From positions 1-19,605 of the forward strand of contig JAFYQC010000199.1 of the NCBI GenBank assembly GCA_017547265.1: 19,605 bases of DNA, written 5' to 3'. Shown here piece after piece: positions 6,956 to 15,465 of the stretch. The notes under the pieces were generated by a model. That model had not been told where the DNA came from, did no database searches, and saw nothing but the letters and a program-made list of their open reading frames with translations. The position numbers and the translations under genes were made by a program. Source of the stretch: Kiritimatiellia bacterium. Lineage in GTDB: Bacteria > Verrucomicrobiota > Kiritimatiellia > RFP12 > UBA1067. Each line of letters opens with the position of its first letter. Positions within the stretch are counted from its first letter, which is position 1.

Positions 6956-9900
6956 ATGAAGAAGATAGCCGCGTATTCACTTGCTATGTTTGCGCCGTGT
7001 GTGGTTGCGTTTGCCGCGCAGCCCACTGGAACGGAGTGGAAGGAGCCGGAAAATCTGTCGTTCGGACGCGAGGAGCGCCGTTCGGCGTTCTCGAGCTTCG
7101 ACACGCTTGAAAACGCGCTCAAGATTCTCCCCGAGTTCTCGGAGCGCACGATCTCGCTCGACTCAGACACTGCATGGAAGTTCAAGTGGTCGCCTGATCC
7201 AGCGTCGCGTCCAGTCGGCTTTGAGAAGCCGAGCTACGATGTCTCAGCATGGGACACAATCAAGGTTCCGTGCTCGTGGCAGGCGTACGGCGCGAACGGC
7301 AAGGGCGGGTGGGGAACGCCTATCTACACGAACCAGACGTATCCCTTCAAGCGTGACCAGCCGGACGTGATGGGCGAGCCGCCGAAGGACTGGACCGCCT
7401 ACTCCGCGCGCAATCCCGTCGGCTCCTACCGCCGCGACTTCGAAGTTCCCGAGAAGTGGAACGGACAGGAAATCTTCCTCAAGTTCGACGCGGTCGATTC
7501 GTTCTTCTACCTCTGGGTCAACGGAGAGTATGTCGGCTTCTCGAAGGACTCGCGAAATCCGACAGAGTTCAATGTCACGAAGTTCGTGAAGCCCGGTAAG
7601 AATGTCGTTGCGCTTGAAGTATATCGCTATTCGGACGCGTCGTATCTCGAAGACCAGGACATGTTCCGTCTTTCCGGCATCGCCCGCTCAACCTGGCTTC
7701 TCGCAAGGCCGAAGACGCGCATCAGAGATTTTACGGTGACGCCAAGACCCGTCGACAAGAATGTCCTGAAGGGCAATTGGCTGCTCGATGTAGACGTCGA
7801 CGCGGCTGCGCCAGTGGGGAAGGAGCTGTCGCTTTTTGTAGAGCCGAAGTTGTATACGATGGATGGTGTGCGCATTCCAGCGCAATGTAAGAGTAGGCCA
7901 AGGGGATTTGAGCTGTTCGTGTCGTCACCCAAGCTTTGGAGCGCCGAGGAACCCAACTGCTACAAGTTGGTGTTGAGCGTCGTTGACTTGAAACGCGTGA
8001 CAAGAGACGAGGTGGGCGAATATGTTTCTTGCCTTGTCGGCTTCCGCACTTCAGAAATCCGCGACGGACGCTACTACTTCAACAACGAGAAGATCAAGCT
8101 TCGCGGCGTGAACAGACACGAGACCGATCCGATGTACGGGCACTACGTTCCGCGCGAGAGGCAGCTTGAGGACATTCGTCTCATGAAGGAGGCGAACGTC
8201 AACCACATCCGCAACTCGCACTACCCGCAGGACGACTACTTCTACTACCTCTGCGACATCTACGGTATCTACGTGATGGACGAGGCGAACGTCGAATCCC
8301 ACGGCTACTACTACGGCGAGGCGTCGCTCTCGCATCGCAAGGAATGGGAGAAGGCGACGGTCGCGCGCAACATCGACATGGTGAGGCGCAACCGCAACCA
8401 TCCGTGTGTCACGATGTGGTCGCTCGGCAACGAGGCGGGCCCGGGCGAGAACTTCGCGGCGGCTGCGGCGGCGATCCGCAAGATCGACACCTCGCGCCCC
8501 TTGCAGTACGAGCGCGACAACTCCGTCGTCGACATGGACTCCAACCAGTATCCTGGCGTCGACTGGGTTCAGTGGAAGTCGAATGACCATAAGGCGAAGA
8601 AGCCGTTCTACATTTCAGAATACGCGCACAACATGTGCAACGCGATGGGCAACTTGAAGGACTATCAGGACGCGATCGAGTCGTCTGACGTGATCCTCGG
8701 CGCGGCGATTTGGGATTGGGTGGACCAGGGACTTTATAAGAAGAACAAAGACGGAAAGATGATCCTTGCCTACGGCGGCGATTTTGGAGATGTGCCGAAT
8801 GACGGACAGTTCGTGATGAACGGTGTGATTCTCTCCGACCGCCGTCCGGAGCCCGGTTACTACGAAGTTAAGCACGTTTTCCAGCCGTTTGACATCAAGT
8901 TCTCCGAAGACGGAAAGAAGGTGACGGTCAAGAACCTGGACTACTTCAGGCAGGCGTCAGGATATACGCTTAACATAGCGGTGCTTGGGGCGGAAAAACC
9001 GTTGAAGGCATCGCATCCTCTCGACATTACTCCGCGCGGTAGCGCGACATTCGATGTCGCAGGGATCAAGCCGGGGGCGGTCTGCGTGAGGTGCGCGATA
9101 GTCCTTGACGAGGATGATGGGTTGCTGAAGAAGGGACATGTCGTCGCGAACGGTCAGTTCGACATCAAGGGAATATTCGACGCAGAGAACAGGATTGCCG
9201 TAAAGTCGGAAGGGAATGTGGATGATGTCTCCGATGCGATATCGATCGGCTTTAGGGCCGGCGGTACCGAAGTCCGCTTTGACCGCATGTCGGGCGCGCT
9301 CGTCTCGTACAAGAAGGGTGGGCAAGAGTTTCTTCTTGCCCCGATGACTGTCGATGCGTTCCGTGCGCCGAGTTCCAACGAGGTAGGGCTCGGCGACAGG
9401 TGGGCGATGGCCGGTCTCCGCGAACTTGTGCAGAAGGCGACCTCGATCTCCGAGGTGACGACGAATCCCGATGGATCCAAGACGTTCACGCTCGTCGCGG
9501 ACGTGCGCGGCAAGCAGAAGGAGCATCTTATCGGTTTTGGCGGGCGCACTGGAAAGCAGGCGGAATTTGTGCGGGTTGGAGACGCCCTGCCGAGTGATCC
9601 GCATTTCTCAGTCGCGCAGAAGTGGACGGTCTTCGGCAACGGCAACGTGGCGTGCCAGTCTGAGATCCGTTCGCGCGGACGCGTGATGGAACTTGCGCGA
9701 ATCGGCTACCGCCTGACGCTTGATAAGAGTTTTGATAGGGCGAGCTGGTTTGGAGCGGGGCCTTTCGAGAACTATCCCGACCGCGTGAGCGGCGCGTTTA
9801 CTGGATGGTGGCAGAGGGGCGTTGCCGAAATGGTGGAGCGTTATGCGAAGCCTCAGGATATGGGCATGAGGTGCGGTGCGGCCTGGACAGCGCTTATGGG

Positions 9901-10624
9901 CGGCGGCAAGATGTTCATAGCCATGTCGCTTGGCGAGCCGTTCTCGTTCTCGGCGATTCCGTATTCGCCTGCCGAACTTGCGCTTGCTATGCATCCGGAG
10001 GAACTGCCGGAAGTCACCAAGACAGAACTGGGGATATTCGCGGCGGTGCGCGGGCTTGGCGGCGCGTCGTGCGGCCCTGGGCCGCTTGGCAGGGACATCG
10101 TTCGCAACAACAAGACGTTTGTCCTCGACTTTATGATCGGGGCGCCTTCGGACATCAACAAGCTGCCCTACCTGCCGCACCCCGAGCTGCCGCCGGATGT
10201 GCGGACTGGCGAGGACATCGTGCCGACGGTCGTTGCGTGCTCGTCGGCAGAGCCGGGCGAAGGCGATGCCGAGCACCTCGTTGACGGCGATCTCTCGACA
10301 ATCTGGCATAGCCAGTATGGTGTCACGCTCACAAAGTATCCGCACTCCGTCACGGTCGACATGGGTCGCGACTTGACGGCGAAGGGCGTCTCGATTTGGC
10401 AGCGTCAGAACGGTCCCAACGGCAACGTGAAGAACTTCAAGTTCGAGGTCTCCGAGGATGGCAAGGCGTGGCGCGAAGTCGTTGCGTCGCAGCTGAAGCA
10501 GGGCGCGGCCGAGCAGAAGTTCGCGTTTGCCGCACCCGAGAAGCTGCACTACTGGCGCTTCACGGGGCTCAATGAGCATGGCGGCCGCGAGTTCGCCTCC
10601 CTCGCTGAAATACGAGTCGAGTAG
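6956..10624 (+). CDS. Secreted GH2 beta-galactosidase with C-terminal F5/8 type C domain
   Basis: This 1222-residue protein begins with a signal peptide (MKKIAAYSLAMFAPCVVAFA, cleavage near residue 21). Domains follow the LacZ order: sugar-binding beta-sandwich (about 60-235), Ig-like domain (about 240-365), TIM barrel from GVNRHETDP (about 376) and the small-chain beta domain (about 770-1060). A discoidin/CBM32-like domain (about 1085-1222, DGDLSTIWHSQY) is added. The acid/base is E493 in SLGNEAGPG and the nucleophile is E555 in YISEYAHNMCNAMGN. Both catalytic glutamates and MDEANVESHG are intact. It should hydrolyse terminal beta-galactosides in the periplasm or outside the cell, with the extra domain binding glycan. 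The start at 6956 has AAAAGGA 8 bases upstream. An upstream in-frame start inside lpxK would spoil the signal peptide. The neighbouring fucU suggests fucosylated substrates (inference). Confidence 0.95.
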   Translation: MKKIAAYSLAMFAPCVVAFAAQPTGTEWKEPENLSFGREERRSAFSSFDTLENALKILPEFSERTISLDSDTAWKFKWSPDPASRPVGFEKPSYDVSAWDTIKVPCSWQAYGANGKGGWGTPIYTNQTYPFKRDQPDVMGEPPKDWTAYSARNPVGSYRRDFEVPEKWNGQEIFLKFDAVDSFFYLWVNGEYVGFSKDSRNPTEFNVTKFVKPGKNVVALEVYRYSDASYLEDQDMFRLSGIARSTWLLARPKTRIRDFTVTPRPVDKNVLKGNWLLDVDVDAAAPVGKELSLFVEPKLYTMDGVRIPAQCKSRPRGFELFVSSPKLWSAEEPNCYKLVLSVVDLKRVTRDEVGEYVSCLVGFRTSEIRDGRYYFNNEKIKLRGVNRHETDPMYGHYVPRERQLEDIRLMKEANVNHIRNSHYPQDDYFYYLCDIYGIYVMDEANVESHGYYYGEASLSHRKEWEKATVARNIDMVRRNRNHPCVTMWSLGNEAGPGENFAAAAAAIRKIDTSRPLQYERDNSVVDMDSNQYPGVDWVQWKSNDHKAKKPFYISEYAHNMCNAMGNLKDYQDAIESSDVILGAAIWDWVDQGLYKKNKDGKMILAYGGDFGDVPNDGQFVMNGVILSDRRPEPGYYEVKHVFQPFDIKFSEDGKKVTVKNLDYFRQASGYTLNIAVLGAEKPLKASHPLDITPRGSATFDVAGIKPGAVCVRCAIVLDEDDGLLKKGHVVANGQFDIKGIFDAENRIAVKSEGNVDDVSDAISIGFRAGGTEVRFDRMSGALVSYKKGGQEFLLAPMTVDAFRAPSSNEVGLGDRWAMAGLRELVQKATSISEVTTNPDGSKTFTLVADVRGKQKEHLIGFGGRTGKQAEFVRVGDALPSDPHFSVAQKWTVFGNGNVACQSEIRSRGRVMELARIGYRLTLDKSFDRASWFGAGPFENYPDRVSGAFTGWWQRGVAEMVERYAKPQDMGMRCGAAWTALMGGGKMFIAMSLGEPFSFSAIPYSPAELALAMHPEELPEVTKTELGIFAAVRGLGGASCGPGPLGRDIVRNNKTFVLDFMIGAPSDINKLPYLPHPELPPDVRTGEDIVPTVVACSSAEPGEGDAEHLVDGDLSTIWHSQYGVTLTKYPHSVTVDMGRDLTAKGVSIWQRQNGPNGNVKNFKFEVSEDGKAWREVVASQLKQGAAEQKFAFAAPEKLHYWRFTGLNEHGGREFASLAEIRVE

Positions 10625-10689
10625 ACGTTAGTCGCTAGGGCAATATGCGTTTGCCGCAAAGACGCCGCGCCAACTTGCGCGACGGAAAT

Positions 10690-10709
10690 CGGCTCGCGGT
10701 TGCGAGCCG
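10690..10709 (+). terminator. Candidate terminator hairpin after the GH2 gene
   Basis: A perfect 8-bp GC-rich stem, CGGCTCGC then loop GGTT then GCGAGCCG, lies 65 bases after the GH2 stop. It is followed by the pyrimidine-rich TCCTCTTTC rather than a clean T-run, so it may be a weak or Rho-assisted terminator. Confidence 0.45.
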
Positions 10710-10766
10710 TCCTCTTTCAAGTTGTCCTCGCAGTTGTTTCAGTTGTTTCCAAATTACCGCATCATC

Positions 10767-10814
10767 AGACAATGGGGTCACAGACAAGACCCCATCGTCT
10801 AGACCCCATCGTCT
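10767..10814. repeat. Tandem 14-bp repeat with matching inverted arm
   Basis: AGACCCCATCGTCT occurs twice back to back (10787-10800 and 10801-10814). An inverted near-copy, AGACAATGGGGTC (10767-10779), lies upstream and can pair with either direct copy (12 of 13 positions). With the first copy the loop is 8 bases. Nearby, CAGTTGTTTC occurs twice (10731-10740 and 10740-10749). It lies 19 bases past the stop of the minus-strand gene, so it may end that transcript; no T-run is present. Confidence 0.6.
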
Positions 10815-10833
10815 CTGATATCTGCATTAATCT

Positions 10834-12543
10834 CTATTGTCTTGGGCGGACTTTCCCGACGGGCGTCAGGAAATATGCGTTCTCGCTGAACTTGTAGGAC
10901 TTGCCGCCGAAGATGGAGTCCAGTTTGTCGAGCGTATACTCGCCGCAACGGGCTGTGGTATACATGCGGTACGACCTGGTGGAAGATGGATAGAATGTCA
11001 CGGCGTCCGCTGAATCTCCGAATGCGGACGAGTCGACGCTGGCGAGCCTGGAGAACTCGAACCTTACGAATGATTTCCCGTCCCACTTCATCGGCAGGAC
11101 GGATGGATCGACGTTTGCGGAAATCATCAACAGCAGACGGTCACGTGGATTGGCTGCCGTCATGTCGACAAGAACCGACCAGTTCTTGGCGATCTGGATG
11201 AGACGGTTCGTCTGGTCGCCTTCGTCCAGGTTGTGTATCGCGCGCATGAACTCCACCGTGTTGGAGGCTGAGGAGAGTCTCGCCAAGAAGTCAACTTCCT
11301 TGACGCGGCGATCGTAGCACCGGCAATTGAATCGCCGGAAAGCATCGTCTGCACTTCTAGAGAGCTCGTCCAGCTTGTCGTGTTGCTTGGCTTCGCGGAG
11401 GGGGTCGTAGACAGCCATTCTGCACGCCAGTTCCGCGACCAGCTTCTGGGGGAATTTCTTGCCATCTGCCCATGTTGCCGTAAATTCGTCCCGAAGCCGC
11501 TTCAGCTCGTCGCGGATTTCCGCCTCCGCTGGCTTGTCCCCTCTCTTCACGGCCTGCGTCAAGCGGCCTTTCAGATTCAGAAGGACGGATATCTGCTCCC
11601 TGACCCAGTCTTTGTGCAGTCTGTAGCTGATGCCGATTTCCCGAGGGGGCGAATCGATTGTGGCCAGGCATTTCTGCCTGTCTGAAAAAAAGCTTCTGAA
11701 AATGTCGATTCTGTAGCTGTCCATTGTCGACCTGCTGCCATCAATGTATGGTGTGGCAAACTGGGTGAGCAAGCAGATCAGAAGGTTGAAGATGAAGCGA
11801 AACGAGATGTGCCAGAACCCGTAGGGGACAACAGGAACGGTGCCTGACAGCCACAGGCAGTTTCCGCAGCCTTCGGAATGTTCGACGGCTTCGCACTCGT
11901 CCAGCGCGACCAGTCTGGAATACTCGAGGAAGGCCATTATCACGATGCCGAATTCCTTGTGGGCCCCGCCGCATGGCAATTTGCGCCTTGCCGCGTCGGA
12001 GTCCTTGTTTTGGGCTTCGACGTGTACAAGGAAGGCGTTGTCGCTAAATACGGAAACGGGCCTCCACAGGGGGATGAAGCGTGTGTCGGGCGCACAGGGG
12101 AACGTCTTCCATTTCCGCGGCCAAAGACGTTTGCGGCGCCAACGTCCATTTTCCCCGTCGATGACGACTTCCAACCTTTCAAAACACGATGCCAAGGCTG
12201 TGGCCGCAAGGAGCACGGGAAGCACAAGGAACAGCACCGAGAGGAACAACGAGCGCCCATATAGGATGTAGGATATGAATAGCAATACGGACAGTAAAAT
12301 CCAGAAGCCCCATTTCTTCAACGGATTTTCACGCAAGGCTGTGCGCAGACGGCGTTTGCCGTTCTCCCACAATGCGATCTCGACGCGCGGTCCGGCCTTG
12401 GAAAGCAGAAAGTCGCGCAGCCGCGTCCTGTACTCGAACTGCATGCGCGAATGCAGGGCTCCGCACCTCGGACACGTCGCCGTGTCCGTGTCATTGTCCC
12501 ATTGGTCTTCAGGGATGTCGCATTCGCATTTGCAGCATTTCAT
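10834..12543 (-). CDS. Unrecognised zinc-ribbon membrane protein
   Basis: This is the only minus-strand gene in the window and I do not recognise the family. The 569-residue product starts MKCCKCECD with further cysteines at C24-P-R-C27, a zinc-ribbon layout. Two close membrane segments follow (about 79-95 and 98-120). Then come a soluble part with a second CxxC (C226-G-N-C229), a third hydrophobic stretch (about 241-262) and a mainly soluble C-terminal half (about 275-569). That half has a charged helical section (LKGRLTQAVKRGD, EIRDELKRLRDEF). ATG 12543 was chosen over the more upstream in-frame ATG at 12624 because a GGAAAG ribosome site precedes it and it begins the zinc ribbon. The upstream start would also precede the predicted promoter. 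Its third-position GC looks lower than that of the neighbours. A membrane-tethered sensor or assembly factor is possible, but no function is assigned. Confidence 0.8.
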   Translation of the reverse strand: MKCCKCECDIPEDQWDNDTDTATCPRCGALHSRMQFEYRTRLRDFLLSKAGPRVEIALWENGKRRLRTALRENPLKKWGFWILLSVLLFISYILYGRSLFLSVLFLVLPVLLAATALASCFERLEVVIDGENGRWRRKRLWPRKWKTFPCAPDTRFIPLWRPVSVFSDNAFLVHVEAQNKDSDAARRKLPCGGAHKEFGIVIMAFLEYSRLVALDECEAVEHSEGCGNCLWLSGTVPVVPYGFWHISFRFIFNLLICLLTQFATPYIDGSRSTMDSYRIDIFRSFFSDRQKCLATIDSPPREIGISYRLHKDWVREQISVLLNLKGRLTQAVKRGDKPAEAEIRDELKRLRDEFTATWADGKKFPQKLVAELACRMAVYDPLREAKQHDKLDELSRSADDAFRRFNCRCYDRRVKEVDFLARLSSASNTVEFMRAIHNLDEGDQTNRLIQIAKNWSVLVDMTAANPRDRLLLMISANVDPSVLPMKWDGKSFVRFEFSRLASVDSSAFGDSADAVTFYPSSTRSYRMYTTARCGEYTLDKLDSIFGGKSYKFSENAYFLTPVGKVRPRQ

Positions 12544-12580
12544 TCGGGCGTCTTTCCTGTCTGGATTGCAAATTGCGGGC

Positions 12581-12609
12581 AGTATAGCAAATTGTGCATG
12601 TGCGCGCAA
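12581..12609 (-). promoter_or_regulatory. Promoter of the zinc-ribbon gene
   Basis: On the minus strand, TTGCGC (12609-12604) is followed after 17 bases by TATACT (12586-12581), preceded by TGC, an extended -10. The predicted start is near 12574, giving a leader of about 31 bases that carries the GGAAAG ribosome site before ATG 12543. The remaining bases between 12610 and 12772 show no gene or clear signal. Confidence 0.5.
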
Positions 12610-12772
12610 CGAGAGCGCCGACACACAAGGATTTCACATGGAGCGTCCACGGCTGCCCCCATAGTCTTACGGAGCTTTCTACACGTTCTACTGTTCTTTG
12701 TGGCTAAACCCCTTTGACTCTGCATAAATATCTCGTTGCACCCGTTAGATATTACCGCCTGATGCCTGGCGT

Positions 12773-12801
12773 CTGACGGGTTGGCGCGTTTTTGGTATAA
12801 T
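12773..12801 (+). promoter_or_regulatory. Promoter of the MBL-fold gene
   Basis: CTGACG (12773-12778), 17 bases, then TATAAT (12796-12801) with an upstream TGG extension. The predicted start near 12808 lies about 3 bases before the ATG at 12811 and about 21 before the ATG at 12829, so the message is nearly leaderless. Confidence 0.65.
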
Positions 12802-12810
12802 ACAAACAAT

Positions 12811-14079
12811 ATGACCCCTGAAGTTCCGATGACGAGACCTCTCGCCAATGTGTTGCACATTGCGGCATTGGCGGCTGTAGTCGTCTTCGCGTCCGCCTTC
12901 GACTGGAAGCCGAAACCGACTGCCGAACTCAAGGCCGATCTTGTCGCCTACGCGAACAGCGTCGGCGAGACGGAACTTGCAGAGGCCGTGAATGGCGCGT
13001 CTGGCACGGCGGAATGGATGCGTGCCGCGATCAAGCGCGGGTCGGAGCTCCTTAAGGCGAGCGAAGGCGGCGACTTCAACGACAAGAACCGTGAACACGG
13101 GCTCAGGATCATCGACTATCCCCTCCACCTCGACAACTACGACCAGGAGCGGTCGAGCGCCGAGGACAAAAAGGCGTTCAATGAAGTCGTACGCGACTAT
13201 TGCGTCTCCGCTCGCGAGAGGGTGTTCTCAGAAGTCGCCGCCGCGAAGATCCCCGAGGGCAGCCTGCGCCTCTGGCGCATCTACAACATGGGATACATCA
13301 TCAAAGGGCCGAAGCACACCGTCGCAATCGACATCACCGCCCGCCCCGAACTCTACACCGCCAGCGGCAAATACTTCGTGAAGGACACCAACACTGTCAT
13401 TTGGTGCAAGGCGGACTGGAATCGGCTTGCCGAACTCGCGGACATGATCTTCGTCACCCACCCGCACGGCGATCACTACAACCGCGCGGGAATTGAGGCG
13501 TTCGTCGAGGCCAATAAGCCGGTCGTCGTTCCGTGCGACCTCGTGGCGTATGCCGCGAACCGTCCGCCGAAGAAGGGTCCCGACGGCAAGTATGTGGCCG
13601 AGAAGGAAATCCTCACCACGGCTCCGTGCTGCGTCAAGCTGACCGAGGATCATCTTGAGCCCGTCGACGTCGGTGGCGTGAAGGTGAGGAACTTTCTCGG
13701 AAACCAGGGCGTGAACGTGCCCTGCAACGTGTATCTCATCGACATCGACGGCGTGCTTGTGGCGGACAATGGCGACAACTACGACATGGACAAGGAGCGG
13801 ATGCTTTCGAAGTGTCCGCCGGCCGACGTCGTCATCGCCTCGACCTGGAACAACGTCCAGGGCATGGTGAATTGCTGCGCGGGCGCTCCCGGCTTCGACC
13901 GCACGAAGTCCGTGCTGCTGCCTTCCCACGAAAACGAGCTCGGCCACAGCGTCGACCATCGCGAGTCGTACCGCGAGATGTTCACGCGTAAGGACCGCCT
14001 CGGGAATAGGGAATTCCCCTGGCCGCGCGTCCATCCCCTTGGCTACGGCGAAAGCTTCCTTTTCACGAAAACAAAGTAG
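12811..14079 (+). CDS. Exported MBL-fold metallo-hydrolase
   Basis: The 422-residue protein has an N-terminal signal-like segment (VLHIAALAAVVVFASAFDW), so it probably works in the periplasm. After a helical N-terminal region of about 130 residues comes a metallo-beta-lactamase fold. The metal-binding H217-P-H219-G-D221-H222 motif (THPHGDHYNRAG) follows a strand ending MIFV. A later acidic turn (LVADNGDNYD) and a distal His region (LLPSHENELGHSVDHRESY) could complete the site. The fold resembles the UlaG-like lactonase/phosphodiesterase group; the substrate is unknown. Two starts are possible: ATG 12811, almost at the predicted transcription start, or ATG 12829, which gives a tighter signal peptide (MTRPLANVL, 416 residues). 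Neither has a good ribosome site. purB follows after 9 bases. The fold assignment is secure, the function is not. Confidence 0.85.
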   Translation: MTPEVPMTRPLANVLHIAALAAVVVFASAFDWKPKPTAELKADLVAYANSVGETELAEAVNGASGTAEWMRAAIKRGSELLKASEGGDFNDKNREHGLRIIDYPLHLDNYDQERSSAEDKKAFNEVVRDYCVSARERVFSEVAAAKIPEGSLRLWRIYNMGYIIKGPKHTVAIDITARPELYTASGKYFVKDTNTVIWCKADWNRLAELADMIFVTHPHGDHYNRAGIEAFVEANKPVVVPCDLVAYAANRPPKKGPDGKYVAEKEILTTAPCCVKLTEDHLEPVDVGGVKVRNFLGNQGVNVPCNVYLIDIDGVLVADNGDNYDMDKERMLSKCPPADVVIASTWNNVQGMVNCCAGAPGFDRTKSVLLPSHENELGHSVDHRESYREMFTRKDRLGNREFPWPRVHPLGYGESFLFTKTK

Positions 14080-14088
14080 AGAAACGAC

Positions 14089-15450
14089 ATGACATTCGAC
14101 ATACTTACGGCAATCTCCCCGATCGACGGACGCTACGCGAACAAGTGCCCCGAACTGCGGGATGTGTTTTCCGAATACGGCCTCGTTAAGCGCCGCGTCC
14201 TCGTGGAGTGCACGTGGCTCGAGGCCCTGTGCGACGCGAAGGAGATCAAGGAGTGCAAGCCGCTCTCCGCGAAGGAGCGCAAGGCGCTTCGCGCGATCGC
14301 GTCCGAGTTCTCTGTCGCTGACGCGCAGCGCGTCAAGGATATCGAGAAGACGACGAACCACGACGTAAAGGCGGTCGAGTATTTCCTCAAGGAGAAGGTG
14401 AAGGGCACTTCGCTCGAGAAGCGCGGCGAGTTCATCCACTTCGCCTGCACGAGCGAGGACATCAACAACATGTCGCACGCGCTCATGCTTCGCGACGGCA
14501 AGAAGGTGCTGCGCGCTGCGATGGACGAGATGACGGCGAAGATCGCTGCAATGGCGAAGGAGTGGGCCAAGGTCCCGATGCTCGCGCACACGCACGGACA
14601 GCCCGCTTCCCCGACGACCGTCGGCAAGGAGCTTGCCGTCGTGACGGCCCGCCTCAGGCGCCAGGCCGCCGAGATCGACCGTCTCGTCATGCCCGCGAAG
14701 ATGAACGGCGCGGTCGGTAATTTCAACGCGCACCTCTCGGCTTATCCGAAGACCGACTGGGAGAAGCTTTCCCGTAAGGTCATCGAGTCGCTGGGGCTTA
14801 GGCAGAACCACCTCACCACGCAGATCGAGTCGCACGACGGAATAGCCGAACTCTTCGACGCGTTCTGCCGCTGGAACTCGGTGCTCCTCGACTTCGACCG
14901 CGACATTTGGATGTACGTCTCGATGGGCTACTTCAAACAGCGCACGATAAAGGGCGAGATAGGCTCGTCGACGATGCCGCACAAGGTGAACCCCATCGAC
15001 TTCGAGAACTCTGAGGGCAACCTCGGCCTCGCGAACGCCGTCCTCGGCTTCATGGCGAGGAAGCTTGCGATCTCCCGCATGCAGCGCGACCTCACCGACT
15101 CGACGACGCTTCGCAACATGGGCGTTGGTTTCGGCTACACGCTCATCGCGATCCGCTCGACCCTCAAGGGTCTCGGGAAGCTCGAGCTTAACGCCGAGCG
15201 TCTCGCCGAGGACCTCGACCGCAACTGGGAAGTCCTCGCGGAGCCGATCCAGACCGTCATGCGCAAGGTCGGTATGGATCATCCTTACGAACGGCTCAAG
15301 GAACTGACGCGCGGAAGGCGCGTGACGGCTGAGATCATGCGCGACTTCGTCAAGGCGCTGCCGCTCCCGAAGGATGACAAGGCGCGTCTCATGAAGCTGA
15401 CTCCTTCGACCTACATCGGGCTCGCCGAGAAGCTCGCGCGCCTCGCGTAA
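14089..15450 (+). CDS. purB: Adenylosuccinate lyase
   Basis: PurB splits fumarate from SAICAR and from adenylosuccinate in purine synthesis. The 453 residues align throughout with the E. coli type (456): SPIDGRYANK near the start, TTNHDVKAVEYFLKEKV, EFIHFACTSEDINN, and THGQPASPTT with catalytic H169. The fumarate-lyase signature GEIGSSTMPHKVNPIDFENS carries the active-site serines S293/S294, and RDLTDSTTLRN and NWEVLAEPIQTVMR follow. All catalytic features are intact. The ATG at 14089 is the conserved start. The upstream ribosome site is weak (AGAGAAA), and the 9-base gap suggests coupling to the MBL gene. The kinase-Sel1 gene begins 15 bases after the stop, with its ribosome site overlapping the purB TAA. 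The E. coli-type form in this context is normal for several phyla and does not by itself show transfer. Confidence 0.97.
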   Translation: MTFDILTAISPIDGRYANKCPELRDVFSEYGLVKRRVLVECTWLEALCDAKEIKECKPLSAKERKALRAIASEFSVADAQRVKDIEKTTNHDVKAVEYFLKEKVKGTSLEKRGEFIHFACTSEDINNMSHALMLRDGKKVLRAAMDEMTAKIAAMAKEWAKVPMLAHTHGQPASPTTVGKELAVVTARLRRQAAEIDRLVMPAKMNGAVGNFNAHLSAYPKTDWEKLSRKVIESLGLRQNHLTTQIESHDGIAELFDAFCRWNSVLLDFDRDIWMYVSMGYFKQRTIKGEIGSSTMPHKVNPIDFENSEGNLGLANAVLGFMARKLAISRMQRDLTDSTTLRNMGVGFGYTLIAIRSTLKGLGKLELNAERLAEDLDRNWEVLAEPIQTVMRKVGMDHPYERLKELTRGRRVTAEIMRDFVKALPLPKDDKARLMKLTPSTYIGLAEKLARLA

Positions 15451-15465
15451 GGAACATCCTGCTGC

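Noticed and set aside
10625..10833. tRNA or small RNA gene between GH2 and the minus-strand gene
   Set aside because: No cloverleaf or promoter seen; only short hairpins and repeats.
12544..12624. 27-residue upstream extension of the zinc-ribbon protein
   Set aside because: The predicted extended -10 promoter lies inside it, and the ribosome site is directly before ATG 12543.
12714..12742. TTGACT at 12714-12719 as a -35 element
   Set aside because: No -10-like hexamer at 16-18 bases; the pair at 12773/12796 is better.
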